Source: Hyalella azteca (taxonomy: Eukaryota; Arthropoda; Malacostraca; Amphipoda; Hyalellidae). From it: DNA of 64,000 nt. Of this stretch, positions 12,501-27,500 are shown in pieces. The notes below the pieces were generated by a model, which saw only the letters and a list, made by a program, of their open reading frames with translations, made no database searches and was not told the origin of the DNA. Position numbers and translations under genes: made by a program. The stretch is from assembly GCF_000764305.2 (NCBI RefSeq), contig NW_025943688.1:62001-126000 (forward strand), written 5' to 3'. Position 1 is the stretch's first letter. The number at the start of each line of letters is the position of its first letter.

Positions 12501-15500
12501 ATAATAGATTATTTTTACAATAAATGAAGCTCGGCACAAGACTAATTGATTTCTACAAGAAATAAAGGCATAATAAACGTTACTAACCTTTATTGAGAGC
12601 GCCGTGGGATGCAAAACAACTCTGCCGAGCTCCTTGTCCTCCAGGGCGAGCATGAAGGCGTTCTCTGTGTAGAGCTTCACCTTGACGCTCGGCAGCGGCT
12701 GCGCGGTGGTGAAGTCTCCTTGTGTATCCCACCTGCAAATTGACATCAACGTCGCCAAAGTGTCTTATTGTAGCTCGTTAATTGCTAATATCACTATATT
12801 AATACGTATTTCATCTATACTATGTAATTAACTCATATTCTTTGCACGAGATTAATTAGCTTACTTATGAATAAATTTAGGAGTAAACACGTATTTTTAC
12901 GGCACTCAAGGCATTTCACTTGATAAGTTACGTTGAGTATAGGAATTAAAAGAATCATATTCACATGGGTTTGGATGCCTCCGCCTGGTCAGTCTGGAGT
13001 TTCTCGCCCCCCTCCACCTCCATGGTGCAGTACACCACGCGGTCCGGGGGCAGCGACTTGAGACCTCGCACCTCCATCACCACCACCTGCCGTAGACAAC
13101 AAACTAGCACCTAATTGTGTCACTTGAGCCCCGCACCTCCATCACCACCACCTGCCGTAGACAACAAACTAGCACCTAATTGTGTCACTTGAGCCCCGCA
13201 CCTCCATCACCACCACCTACCATAGACAACAAACTAGCACCTTATTGTGTCACTTGAGCCCCGCACCTCCATCACCACCATCTGCCATAGACAACAAACT
13301 AGCACCTTATTGTGTCACTTGAGACCCCGCACCTCCATCACCACCACCTACCATAGACAACAATCTGGCACCTTATGGCAATCACAACTCTTCAATCACT
13401 GGCACAGACCTGAAATTTTTTGCTTAAAATGTAACTTTTAGCCACCTATGTGAATGTTAAACTTTCAGTCAAATCGATTAATCTTTTTACAGGAATAAAC
13501 AAGGCGCACAAATCTTATTTGAACTCAGCCTAGCTCAGTATGGTCAGTTCACCGGTAACACAATAATGTACAACAAAACACGAAATAATCTGAAAAGTCA
13601 CATTCCACTTAAAAGATATATACAAGGCCGGGGTGTTTTTAACTTCGTTCTCAGCTCACTCTAGGAAATTTTTCCTCTGAAATTTAGAACTAACCTCGAG
13701 GATGAAAGACAACACCACGTCCATCTTGGAAAGCGTCACTTCTGTGTCTATTGACTCAGAGTCTCGACCGCCCAGCGAACTTTGGGACCTGGAGGCCCAA
13801 TGAAGTATCCGGGTAATGAAGTCCCATCCAAATAATTTTTTTGAAGATGTGGGTCCAGGGCACAGATGCAAGGGAGACGTAGGCACGGTGCATTAAAATC
13901 CACCATTTGCACATTGATTGTGTAGGCATGTCAGTCCGAAGGAGCATGATGCATTGAGCGACCATGGGAATGCAACAAAGTTGTTGTCAGGTCATTGAAC
14001 GATCGCGTTTAACGTTGTGTTGGAGAGGAGATTGAAGCAAAGAACAAAAAGATATTAGATTAGTCACAGCTCAAATGACACGATAACTCATTTCTAGCTA
14101 CTATTACGCAGTAAACATTAACCTAACATATTTTGCCCTTTAATAAAATTTAGAAATTGAAAAGACTTGCTGATGAATAAGGAAAAGTACTTATGCAGAA
14201 TTGTACTCTGCCTCGCATATCTCTACAGAATCACAAGATAATGATGTGTGTCTATGACGACTGCATTTTATTTTGATCTGAAATGGTATTTGATGCTGAA
14301 AACCAAAATTCTCCGATAAATAATGCATTTCATTGTGATGAAATTGAGTAGGAGGAAACGGTTAGCTGGTATGATTATTGTGTGGAAACCTGCATGATTT
14401 CTCTTTTTCTCTTGAAATCCAATTAAAACGTTTGAAGACTGAGTTCATCTTACTTCTTCTAGTGGATGTTTAATTTGTTTTCTAAGAACCACATCATGAT
14501 ATATTTTCATTGTTGGAAATAGTTTAATGGAGAGGGACTGCACCGTTGCATCGTTGGGAGGGAATGATGCATATTATACGGAGATTTAATCGTTAATGAC
14601 ATTGAATGACATGGCAGGGAGTCGCACGCATAAAAAAACAGAAATTTGCTATGTGAAGGGAAGAAGGTATGTGCGCTCTAATTTCACTATCTATTGCATA
14701 TATCATGGATGTAGTATATACATTATCAGTCAATCTATAGAAACCGAGCGATTGTCTTCGATTTTAACACGAGACATTGTTGGCTGAAAAAATATTTGCT
14801 CTCATTTAATACAGCATGACGTGTTAAATTTAAATGTTAGTCGGAATTTTATATTCAATATCGAAAATCAATTCAAAATCAATATCAAACTCAATTGCAG
14901 TCAAAAATTTATAATCTTCACGTTCTGAATAATCATGAGCTCAATTTTCTGTGAGTGCGAAAGATAAATTTCATCATGAATTATATAGATGAGAGTTCCA
15001 AAATTAATTGTTCCAAGTATGTATGACATTAATATAGTTACACAATGAACGTGAGACTAGCCTAGAAATTATTTATCTATTCATTTGCACAGTAATCGAA
15101 TTATTTTAATATCAATAATTATAAATTATAAAATTATTTCTTCACATTTAAAACAATAAAATATCTTATAAGCTTCATTTCAAATAACTTACTTTGTATA
15201 GTCATTAGTGCACACAACGAACATCTCATTACATCATGCATGGATTCAATGGCCAGACACTCAGCACACTCTTCAATGGTTGTTTATAATACAGACGGTT
15301 GTATTACACAGGGGATGTACATCAAAACTCGAACGCGGAACTCATTAATTATATTGCTGTTGATCAAGTTGAACACTCTAGCAACATCCACAACATGATA
15401 TTATTTAGCGAACATTACACGTTTATTGGATGGTTAATTTCAAGGACTGGCGAAAAGGCTGATAAGCTGTGTCTTTATGCAGTCAAAACTGGACATGTCG

Positions 15501-18500
15501 GCAGACGTTTTCGTGGATGAGCATAAGCAAGATGTCATGCTATTAAATGGTATCATATTTCGCTATAGATGCATTTATGAAATTATCCACTGACCGTAAA
15601 TCACATACCAAAAGCATAGGATTACAACAAGCAGCATGCGGAAGCAGGAAACGAATTGAGCTCGGAATGCGCAATCATGCTCATATAAACAGCCGTAGGA
15701 GGGAAGAGAGGGTGTTAAAAGAAGCAAGGAAGAATAAGAATGTGCGAGATATACCTCCACGCAGGACCCTTCTCATGATATAAACAATATAAATTCTTAG
15801 ATTTGTAACTTAGCAGAATGGAGTTGGACAACGACGATAGCGAAGCTTATGTAGCAAAGAAATCAATGAGGAAAAATTTGACGGTTAAGATTTGTGTTTA
15901 CGGAAAAATCGTCGAAACAATACCTGCGTTAAATAGCCCGGTTTGAAACTCTATCATCAGATATCCATTAGAGATTTAAATTTAATAGTGCGAAACGATT
16001 GTGTTAGATGAATTTGGTGACCCCGCACAATTATTGTCTCGCTTGGTCGATAAGAGACGGAATTAATTCCCGTTTGGGAAGCCTCTTCAATATTGATGAA
16101 GAATTGATGCGCCTACGGTCGACAATCCAGATACGGTAAAGGGTGCTTCTCTTAAGTGGCTAGAAGCCTAATAATGCCTGTGTTCAATTAACTTGCTTGG
16201 CGTGGGAATAGAAGTCAGATGGACGGGAGCTACTAACGACGCCGTCAATCCATAAGACTTGTTATTATCTTAGTCTGTCTAACCATTAACAATGCATTTA
16301 AATTATCATTAAACTCACAATTGCTGTACAAATTGATACAAACCCTCAGATGAAAATGTATTTCTAAGCTACCAACTCGTCCACTTAAAAGTCGTCGTTG
16401 CACGGGAAGCGAAGAAATCCATACAAGAGAGGCCCAAAACTCCGTGAAGAAACCAACAAATAACTACACAACCCCAGAACACCACTACCCAGAACTACAC
16501 AACTGTTCATAACCAAAAACCCAAAGAAAACACCAAAAAGTTGTTGAAGCTTCAAATAAGGCTTGCGATCCTAACTTTTTAATATCGATAGCTATGAAGA
16601 AGTCAAACTAATGCTATAAGATGATATGTATGCTATAGATATACATGTCATCATTGAAAATGACATGAATCAAGAGTCGTGGTAACAATTAACGGAAAAA
16701 ATTTTTGGTTCTGTGCCTGTTCTATGGGTGCCATGGGTACATTATTTCAAACATTTATTTGTGAATATTATTATATTATATTACTTATTGCTGAAATATC
16801 TGTGATATTTCATATCACTCGAGATCTGTGCCATATTTAGGCCCAGTATTACGTCACAGAAATTTACCTACGATGATATTAATGAAAATTATTGTCAAGC
16901 TTTTACTTCCATCGGATTCAATCAAGACTCAAACTTTCATGGCTTTCATAGTGTTTCCGTACTTGGAATATAGGTTATCGATTTCCTCGGCGACTAAATT
17001 TAACAGTGCTGACAAAATGGACCTACTTTCATTGTATTTCTGCATCTTTACTGAGATTAGCGGCTTGAAACGATCGATGCAACTGACACCAGGAAAGGCA
17101 TGAGTAGAGAAGAGAGCACAGTAAAAGTCACGAGGCGACTCAATGCAACCACAGGCACGGTATAAACCAGGATACATAGAAAACAGTCCGCACACAAACG
17201 AAATATGTACACGAAAACAGATACGCAACTTTAAACGAAACGAATATTATTTTAATGAAATAGGAGATAGACAAAGCATTTTGCAGTAGTTTGTTTACTA
17301 GACACTGCAGTTCTTATATCTGAGATATTTGATTGATTATTCTAATCGCTCGTGGACAGAGACAGGCTGAAGGTTCACTGAAATCATTTAGTTCATTTTC
17401 TATATTGTTCGTTCTACCCCAAAAAATATTTGAATTGAGCGACAGTGAACCACGGAATCCAGTTAATTGAAATGTGAAATTTATAGAAAATAAAAATTTT
17501 CATATATTAGAATATTTCGATATTGAATATAAATGCTGTGCACGCTGAAATCAATAATACTTTGCTTAACAAGAACTTCTATTAGCATATTTGATCCTCT
17601 TCTGGGAATTTATTCTCTCAGGTTCATCCTGAAGCATCATTATCTTAATATATAATGCTACTTGAGTAGCACAAGTAGCAGTATTCTTAATGCTACACTG
17701 TAGTGTACATTGTACACTGTAGTAGCAATAAGTGGCATACTTAATGCTAGCTGGAAAATTAGGAAAATTTGTAGAAAGTACAACAGCCGGGATGAAGGAG
17801 GGAACAGTCACGGGTTATACCAGTCGAGAACACGAAACTTTGGTTCGTAGTTCAACACGAAGGCAGGTAAAACGTTCAACAGGTGAGTGGAAAATGAGTC
17901 AAGGGTTGACTGATACTGGTTGTTCGCTCTGATAATCCGTGTATACTTTTTGAGTTTTAGTGAACATATAAAACGGAAAACCTAAGTAAAGAAGTATTTA
18001 CAGTTGTATTAAAGAGAGTAAAGTGAAAGATATTAATCTCAAAAATACAAACAAAGAACGTAAATGGTAGAACGTATTAAAAAAGAATGTAGAGAAAGAA
18101 AATTTGAAGTTAAATCGTATGGACTAGCAGTTGTGTAGTGAAGTATACCCGATAAGTGTATACCAGGGAGTGCATCTTGAATGCAGTAGAAAATTGATAT
18201 ATGAAATAATGAAGTATTTTAACGCAAGAAAGTGAAAGGCGCGGGTAAGAAGGTAGTCTGGGAAGTGAGATAATAATAAGAGTACATGGACACGATGCCA
18301 GCCAAGGATCTCGCACTACACAAAAATGAACAGGCTCTTTTATTCATTTTCTTGCGACTGCAGCCCAAAGCGGCTTTATTTACATTATTCCACAGAACTG
18401 CAGAAAAAAAAAGTTCACTGAGAAATGTTAAAGACACGAATGAACATTTCATAGCTTTTAAGAGCCTGGTCAGAATGGTGTAGTATGTAAGATCTAGGAG

Positions 18501-21500
18501 AGCAGTAAACAAAGTAAACAACAAATATACAACGTGTAGGGGGAGTCCACTGATACAGCGAGCTAGTGGAGCCACCTGCCTTAGGATCGAGTTCCTTCTT
18601 CGGCTGAGGCACAACAAAGAAAGAAATATAGTCAGGTTTGAGGGTGGACACACACACGGGCTCCTCAACATGATCAATTTCTGCCATCAGAAAATTTGCC
18701 GCCGACCAAAGATTGAATTTATTTATGTTGGACATGCGTAAAATTTTAGTAAACAGGAGCATATAATTCCTCCTAGAAATGAAAAAGTCAAATGCGGCAC
18801 AAATATTGGGGAAAGTAGCTATTTGAATGCGAATTAAAGGAGCGTATGTGATGGTGAAATGATAACAAGGCGAAAAATGCTTCAGAAAAAATGAGTGGAA
18901 CAGAGACAAAAGACGTGTCGTTTGACAGTGGGTTGAAACACAAAAAACCCACGCGTAAAATGGGAAGAGTTGATTAAATTTGTGAGAATTAATTTTCATT
19001 CATTGAAATACGTACACTGTTTCATGACCAACAGTTGATTTTATTTGCAAATTTCGAATAGTATATGTTCATTTTGAAAACGAAGTAAACATATGAGTGA
19101 ATTTCCCTTAAACATTATTTCGAATTTTACAAAGGGCTGTAACTCACAAAAATTCTACGCTGTTCTCCAACGTGGTGAACTTTTTTGCCTGATTGCAATC
19201 AAAATTTAACGGCGGTTTGCTCGCGCATCAGAGGCGCGTCATACGATCGACGGAGTTCTGGAGGCAGCTAGCTTCCTGGCAAACTGAAGTAGGTTCAGTT
19301 TATTCGCGGTTACTCCCATTCATCAACTTAAAATTGCCCGTCGTGAATATAATTTACACGCCCAAAAAGGCTGTCCGATCACGAAAATATTTCACTCACA
19401 ATTTCAGGCCATTTGGCAATAGTCGCAAACACCAAATACCAAATTTTAGTACAGTCAAGCTTGGGGTGATTACATATCTGTACTCACACAGCTGATTATA
19501 CGTACTTGATTATAAACCGCTAGATCCAGGTTGCGGCCGCACTGTTGTTACGAAACCGAACACACCTATAACGTTGATTTTTTTTAGTACGACGGCAGTC
19601 TTGGTGAAAAAAATGAGCTAATTTTGATAATTGAAATCAAGCTAGAAAATATTTTGAATATTCATGCCCGCAGTAAGATTTTTCTCTTTAAGAAATACGT
19701 TTCAACACAGTTTTCCTCTGCGTGTTTTGGGAGTATCTGCCTGATCTCGACTGCGTAGCATACACTGGTATAGTGAACACTTCGCTCACGAAACGTATAC
19801 ACGATTCACATGCTCTGAGTTCGTCAACGCTGCTGATGATATGTTGACGAAAAAACTTTGACATTTAACATAGAGGCAAGACCAGCTTACGATCTGATGG
19901 CGATTGAGTGGATGAATTTACAGTAACGGGTTTGCTCTCGAATGTATAGACACTCATAATGATTACTATCACATTTATATACAGAGCGTTCGAATCAGCA
20001 GACACAGCATTAAAAAGAAAATATAGTTTAGAACTTTGACCCAGCCGGTTTAAAATCCCTTATGAATTAAAAAGAACTGAAAGAACTTTGGGACTAACGA
20101 TGCTGAAAGTGAAAGAACATGAAACGATTAGAATTGTAAATGAATGGAACTTTTACAGAGAGCAGGTGAGATGCGTTTGAACTCAGGACTTCTTATGTTG
20201 GTTGAATAATAAGTCAAAAGAATAACACGCTGACAATATCCCTGCGATAAAATACGTCGAAATTCAACTATATTAAAATGAATTTTCGTGCAAAGTCCTC
20301 TGATCTCAGAACACGAACAATTAGCGTACGTTAATGGGATGATATGAACATTTACAGAATCATACAAAAACTGAAAAAATGAATGGACCATAAGATTCAA
20401 CATAGAAGGCAGACACTGAAATGCCATCTAAAATCATTCAGAGCGGAAAGAATTGAAGGACAAAAACGGGAAGAAACAACGTCTCAGTATCAAGAAGAAT
20501 TAAAAGACGGGGAAAAAACTATATAAAGATCGCTAGAAAAAAAAAACATTGAAGACAACACGCCGAGTAACGACTGGACACACATTGCATGTAGAAAACG
20601 ACTGGTAGGAAACCTTGAAACGGAAGGTATGCAATGAAACCTCATCCCCATTTCATGTAATAAATAAGTGAGCCAGAGAAATAAATCAGAGCTTCGAAAC
20701 TGCTTAACGAAACATGATTGTCCAACGCAATCAACTAATGAGGTTTTCGAGACACAAAATGTTTGTAGATTTTAAGAACAATGTAGCCTAACGAGTCCAA
20801 ACGACTACTGCAAATCCTTAATTGGATTCGCAGTTGTGGAATCGAGAAAGCGAATTACGAAGAATTATGCATGCCAGAATATTTTTGACGAGGAAAAAAA
20901 TTTTTTCCACTTTTATTCCCAAATTCCCTGAACCGATAAAATTTTTCCTTTAAAACAAAGATGAAGAATCACACGGACAGATAATAATTCCCGGAGATTG
21001 TATTGTCGGACCAGTTTTTTATTGACAACGAAGCATATAACAGCGGTGCTATCTCGCCTTGGATCTTTAAGAATTTTCTACGCAAATACTCTATAGAAGC
21101 TATCAGACGGAGAGGACAAGGCTAAAAAGCAACTAAATTACGAAAAGCTATCACTACCTTAACTACCTTCACTACCTTAACTACCTTCACTACCTATTAC
21201 AATTTTAGTTTATAATTGGGGCCTAGAGTTTATACGGCAGAATAGCGAAAAATACGATTAGGAAATCATCACTAAAAGGAAGCGGAACGATTGAACGAGA
21301 AGATAAAATAGAATGGTTGGAGTATTTATTTTATCAGAGTATTTTCCTTGAAGAACTATGAGATTTGTACGATAAATACACCAAAATTCATTTAGTGTAT
21401 CATTCATTTAAAATAACTTAAAGTGTCATAAAAATCACACGGTGGAGAAATTGCGTCAAAAAAGCAAGCGGACTAGAGTGAGAGTGAAAGAAGTGAGGGA

Positions 21501-24500
21501 AGTTGGTAGTATTAAAATAGGAAGTATTGATTTTAGTTGATGAGGTGCGAACAAAGTAGCACGTACTGCAGTAAGGTGAGTAACCGTCTAGACCCAGCGG
21601 ACATCACAGAACGTATGAGGAGAGACACATTCATGAGTTAGTATGAGAGTTCATGAGGTTATGTTAATGAAGAAGACGACTCATAAGCTCCACAATATGG
21701 AAGGCTTCTGAAATGCGATGCGTTACAGTCAACTGGTTTACCGCTGATACTATGGTACGACATAATCCGACATAATCCTCAAATCCACAAAATGTCAGTT
21801 CTGAATTAAAACCCATTAATGGCGGGTTAATTTCAAAGACACAAAATTATTAAGACACAAGATTGCATATACGTTACAATTAAGAATAGCATTATATAAG
21901 TTTGAGATATGAATGGCTTAATGTGCCTCAAATTATTAAGCACTGAATATCCTTTCATATTACGAGTTGTTGGACATATATTCTGCTTTAAATTTATGGA
22001 ATTAGTGGTGGAATTTGAGGGCTGAATAAACGTTAAAATGAATGACGGTGCACTGCCGTTGAAAGTGAGCCACTGAACACGAATGAATTTTCGGTGGGGC
22101 ACTGAACGAGATATGATTGAACTTGATTGTCGGGCGCGCTGTACTCGGCTTCACGAGCCCCGGTCGCGGCATGTTGGAGGCATGTCTACATGAGCTCGTT
22201 ATCGCTTGCTCCTTTGACTTTACGTTCCATGAAATTTACGCGGTAGAAATTTTTCATTTACAACTAAAAAACAGATATTTAATAAATATTCCGTTCTATT
22301 CCGAATGCAAGTCAATAACTTAGCAGTCACGCTCATATGCTGATATCTGTCAAGAAGAGAAACCAAGTGAAGAAGAGTAATGCAAAGTGTTTGTCCCCAA
22401 CATAAGATAAATTAGTGATACGTAAGAATTATATGATGAATATGCGTGGTTCAGGTTTTATCAAGTCATTCATCTATATTGAGTAATTTATACGTTATTA
22501 CAGTATTCAAATATGCTCCCTTACATAAACATGCATCTTTGGAACTCTGGCGAGCCTAAAATTCCAGTGTGAATAAAAAACACTTTATTGCATTCTGGCA
22601 ATTACCGATAATTATAAAATCTTACACGTACAAAGATATGACAAACAAACATCCAATACAACAGAAGAAAATAAATGAAATCATAAAACAGGCTTGTGAT
22701 ATGCCCGAACAGAAATTTCATGGGTTATGTCACGACACAATAATAAAATGAAGTCAATGAAAAATGTATTCGAAAATCTTCCTTACATCATTCTCTCCAA
22801 TTTTCGACAGGAGTATTTTTTCTCGGAGTCAAACGGTCCGATCGAAGAAAGAAATATTTGTCCAAAAGGACATAGCAAAAGGAAAATTCAAATACAAAAA
22901 AAAACGAAATTAAACCTCCACAAAAGGTTGTAGCGTCCAAAGCCAGTAACGTCAACGCTGCGTCAAACGTCACGATGTGTTCAGAGCCAGTAACGCCTCT
23001 CAGACGCGTTATTGCTGCAGTCTCTTTGTGCTTAAAATTACTGATAAATGCGAACACTTTTCACATAAAAATATGAAATTAATAACTTGCAACCATGCTG
23101 AAAATGGACACAAATTTTATAACCTGTTGCTTATAAAAACATTGCTGATATGTAGATGCAAATTATTAATGTTAGTCATATAAACAATTTTCCAGGACAC
23201 AATACCCCAGATATATCAAGAATAATAACACAAGAATAAATCACTCGGTACTTGAGCCTAAATACAAATCTCTACAATCCCGTACTCTTCAGATCAACTT
23301 GGACGTCTAGCTACGTAGGCCTACCACGAATCATGCCCACACCAAAAAGCAAATCTACCGACCAACGGCGAGAGAAAATAGATGATGAAACACTTATACT
23401 CGTTCGTAGGAAGAAGTGAGAAGCACAAAACTGTATTATATACCCATTAGTGAGCTACCCATATCAAAATCATCAGCAAAAACTCGGCAATGCGTTGAAA
23501 GGTTCAGTACTTAAACCTACTCTTAAACTGAACAGTTTTTAATTTAGTCAGTTTTAGTTAGTCCGTTCATTTTAACGACCAGTAAATTATTGCAATTAAA
23601 TTTTGATGAGGGTAGCATACATTTGAGCCAGATTTCACTCATTACACATATTAGTTATGAACAATCAAGATTGGAAATACACCAAGAAAGTTGTACACAG
23701 AAAGAAGTTCTCAAAGGAAAAATAATTGCACGATCGAGACGTCGCACCCACTAACCATCATGTAGTGCTAAAAAATATTATACGCAACAGTAGAGTACAC
23801 ACAAGTAAACTACCATGTCGTGGCGAGAGTACTAATTTGTGCGTACAAATTACCATATTGTGCTGGGATAGATCGTATACATCAAAATTATGATGAGAAA
23901 ACCAAAGACAACGAAATGCGTCTCAACTTTACTCAAAATGTTAACTAAAACCAATACTTCACAAATAAGATAAAATCCATTATATAAGAAATGATCGTCA
24001 AGCAAAAAGTAATATTTTTGAAAATCGGAAATTTATGTCGAATTTTCGAATCATTTCTAGAACAATTCGAATAACCGCAGGTCGTATGCAGACTTAATCT
24101 TCGCATCCGAGATACCAGAGATACCAAGACCTAATATATGGCCCACTCCGGTACACTTCAGATGCCCGACTTCCAATGTCTTGAAGATGAATAGATAATT
24201 TTTCAGTGAAGAAAACTTTACATCAAGTAACTTTTTTTCCACGGCATAAATATATCGCAAATCAATAAAACCCTTACATTTCCCATGAAAAGTAAAGCGG
24301 ATCGTTCGAGTCCATGGTAATCAAGTGTTAATTACAGCGCTTCTCATAGAAATATAAAATTAAGAAGTTACAACTTTTGATCAGTTAATTGGAAAAAAAA
24401 ATCAATCAGAATACTGAAACTTAAAGGCAATTTTTGAAACCAAAAAACATTTATACATTTATGAACTGGCGCTAGCCCATGAAGTGCCGGCGCCGCTTTA

Positions 24501-27500
24501 TTTTAGGCTGTATAGGCCAATTTATTTTAGGCTTTGGAGCCGAACATTCTTTCATGTTTGTCTGATTTGAAACTTTCAGAATTTGCTACTCGGAAGAGAA
24601 ACATGTAGAAGATAACCATCGTAAGCTAATCATATAATCCCAATAATTTTCAGGGCAAAAAAAAACACGGAAAAAACATCACCCGCTACAACGGAACAAC
24701 AGGAGCAGCAGAAACGAATCGTACAGCGACAAGAAGAGCAACAGCAAAACACATATAACACTTCAACTCCAACTAAAAGCGATGTGTTGTCTGTATTCAC
24801 TTGTTTGCGTTGTTTTAAATGTGAAGAGCGATGAATGTTTGATCTATCAAAAGTCACATTTTGCCTCAGCCAAGTCTTTACGCCAATAAAATTATCGAGA
24901 CATTTTTTTAGTTCCTTTTTAGAAGTTTTCGAATTAATTTTATGGCACTATGAGAAGTCAATTTGATTTTAAGTAGCAAATTTAAAAGGTATATCGACTG
25001 CGACGGAGGCAGTGTGGCATGACAAATATCAGCATGGACCTTATTTTCTTGTTGCTTTCATTTCTCTTTCCCAGGAATAGACTTGTGATCAGGTGGTGAA
25101 GTCACGATAAATAATTTTTTTTTTCAATGAAAAAAGTGCCTGCATTGGGTAAATACACTGGAAATTTGAAGCTCAAAATGTTTTCGATTTAAAATTGTAA
25201 GTGAAGACCAAAATCGATTAAATTCGATTGGTCTGGTTACGTGAATAAACTTATTTTAATAATTAGGTATTATTATTATTAAAAATTTTATAGATTAAAA
25301 TTCTTACTTAATGAGTCGCCCTCGAACTAAATTGAATGTATGCTTCCTTGCTGCTGCGGGATTTCGGCATGACATAGCACAACAACCAAATTTATGCTGC
25401 TATTCAACCCATAATATCAACAAGATGGCATGTCAGAGTTTCCAGCTTAAGCAGCTTATTCTGAGCAGCTAAATCTCAACGAAGCTCGCTAACTAAGCAT
25501 TAAGCTGCAGACTAATTAGCATTTAAATGTTAAACAGAAAATGCAGGCATTTGTTGCCAATTAAACTACTAAAGCATTGAACGCCTGTTTAAATGATTTA
25601 CGAATGACATGATTGATTTCTGATTTGTAACAGAATTGGTTTGAATTGAAAGTAAACTGCGTATCATAGAAAAAAACCTCCTCTTTATCACGCTACAAGT
25701 GATTTTTTGTATGTATGATGAAACTCTCAGACCCCTTATTTTAAAAATTTTCAATATACATGCACAAGATGATCTATTATTGATAGATACTGGACGTTCC
25801 AATATGTTGAGCAATTAGCAGCGCTTTTTGATAGTCATGTTTTCTGAGGCACAAATTCAGTGTTTGTATGTAAGTTTAGTAACTAACTATGTTTGAGTAA
25901 CTTCATCCACTAAGTTTTTGAGCCTTTAATAAACCTTGTGAGTAGACTTCATAAATTCAATTCACGCGTTAAGTTCGTGCGCCCATGAAGCTCGAGCTTT
26001 ACGTGTTACTAAACTTGAACGAGATTCCTATGTATGTTTACCGAGTCTAAATGGCCTATGTATGTTTACCGAGTCTAAATGGCTTATGTATGTTTACCGA
26101 GTCTAAATGGCCTATGTATGTTTACCGAGTCTAAATGGCCTATGTATGTTTACCGAGTCTAAATGGCCTATGTATGTTTACCGAGTTTAAACGGCCTATG
26201 TGTGTTCCGAGATGTCGTTAGAAAGTCATTGCAGCAAGAGTGACTTGTATACATTGTTAACACACAAATACACGAGTATCTTCGTGTTGAACATGGATCG
26301 ACTGAAGCGACGAGTCTTGAGTACGAGAGATAGACAGTACAATTATAAGCGAATCTAAGCTGAAGCTACAATGTTAGATGGCAGATAAGGAAGCCTCACT
26401 CACCTTCTCCTGTGAGTGAGGTTCTGGAAAAATTTGTACTTTTTTCGTCTACTGAGGTTGTCGAGACTGTGAGAGAGCAAAGAGTCGCTGCTGTTGAAGA
26501 AAAATGAAACACCCACCACATTAATAACTGTGAACTTTGGGAAACCACATCCGACGAGCTGCTTCTGTTCGATTTGGTCTATACGCATTAGATTGTCCAT
26601 AATTAAATGGCGTTATTTTTGAGCCTTCTACTGTTGGAAAAAATATTATTTTATGATCGATATAAAATGTCAATAATTTACAACAACAACTGGACTTCTA
26701 TAACGATTTTTAGTGTCAAAATGAGAAGCAACTGAATTTCTTAATAAGTTCAGATATTAGTACTGAATTTCAGCAATGTGGCGGTCAACCTTACACAGGG
26801 TTGACAGCCACAATAGAAAGAAGCGTCATTAATTTGGACAACCTAATTATTACGAGCAAAATCCTGAGTAATAAAATCTCGACCTAGTGTAAAAAACCAC
26901 ATCGAAGTCAACAGCTTTAAAGCAATGCTATTATAGTACAGTCTGCGACCAAAAAAAAGTGATTCAATCGACTGTTCTAATGTAATTTAATATCTGCAAA
27001 AAAACGCTTAAGACATTTTCAACATGCATTGCATAAGCCAGACTTGTCTTGTATGGACCTATTTGAAATCCACTTATCCCGGACACAATAAAAATTTTAT
27101 TCAAAATAAGCAAAAAGCAACAAAAGTTGGACGGTGGGAAAGAAAATTAAATACAACGAAGGAGAAATCTTCGAAAAAGTTTCTACAGCATTGTTCACTT
27201 GAATTCCTTGTTAACTTGAAAAAACGCACGAATAAAAATATATTTCACTTTTCAAACTAAACAAGGTAGTAACATATGTTTTAAAATATCTATTGGGAAA
27301 TGCGTCTGCCTCTCAACTCGTGATCTATCATCAAACCAAAGGTTGGATGCACAGAAGAATCGAGCATTGAAATTTTACGCTATAGAGCAACGCAGCCGAG
27401 ATACCTGAGCTGGAATGCATATATGCTACATCACCTCAACATCCGCTGCAACAACTTCTATTTTATTCAAAAACACGCCTTAAGTCGCAACGAGAAATCT

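Larger units (their letters stand above)
10706..12587 (-). other. CAPS intron 11
   Basis: 1.9 kb. It holds a 12-bp-stem hairpin at 10938-10966, a palindrome ACTAACATATGTTAGT near 11011, a minisatellite of about 27 bp (11235-11391) and a 75-bp tandem repeat next to the exon 11 donor (12367-12570). Confidence 0.8.

Noticed and set aside
19193..19495. 100-codon plus frame in a locally GC-richer stretch of intron 8
   Set aside because: No recognisable domain and no supporting splice sites; length is within chance expectation for the window.
22117..22323. GC-rich spot suspected to be a tRNA or small exon
   Set aside because: No cloverleaf or B-box GGTTCGAATCC-type signal found, and the peptide is unremarkable.
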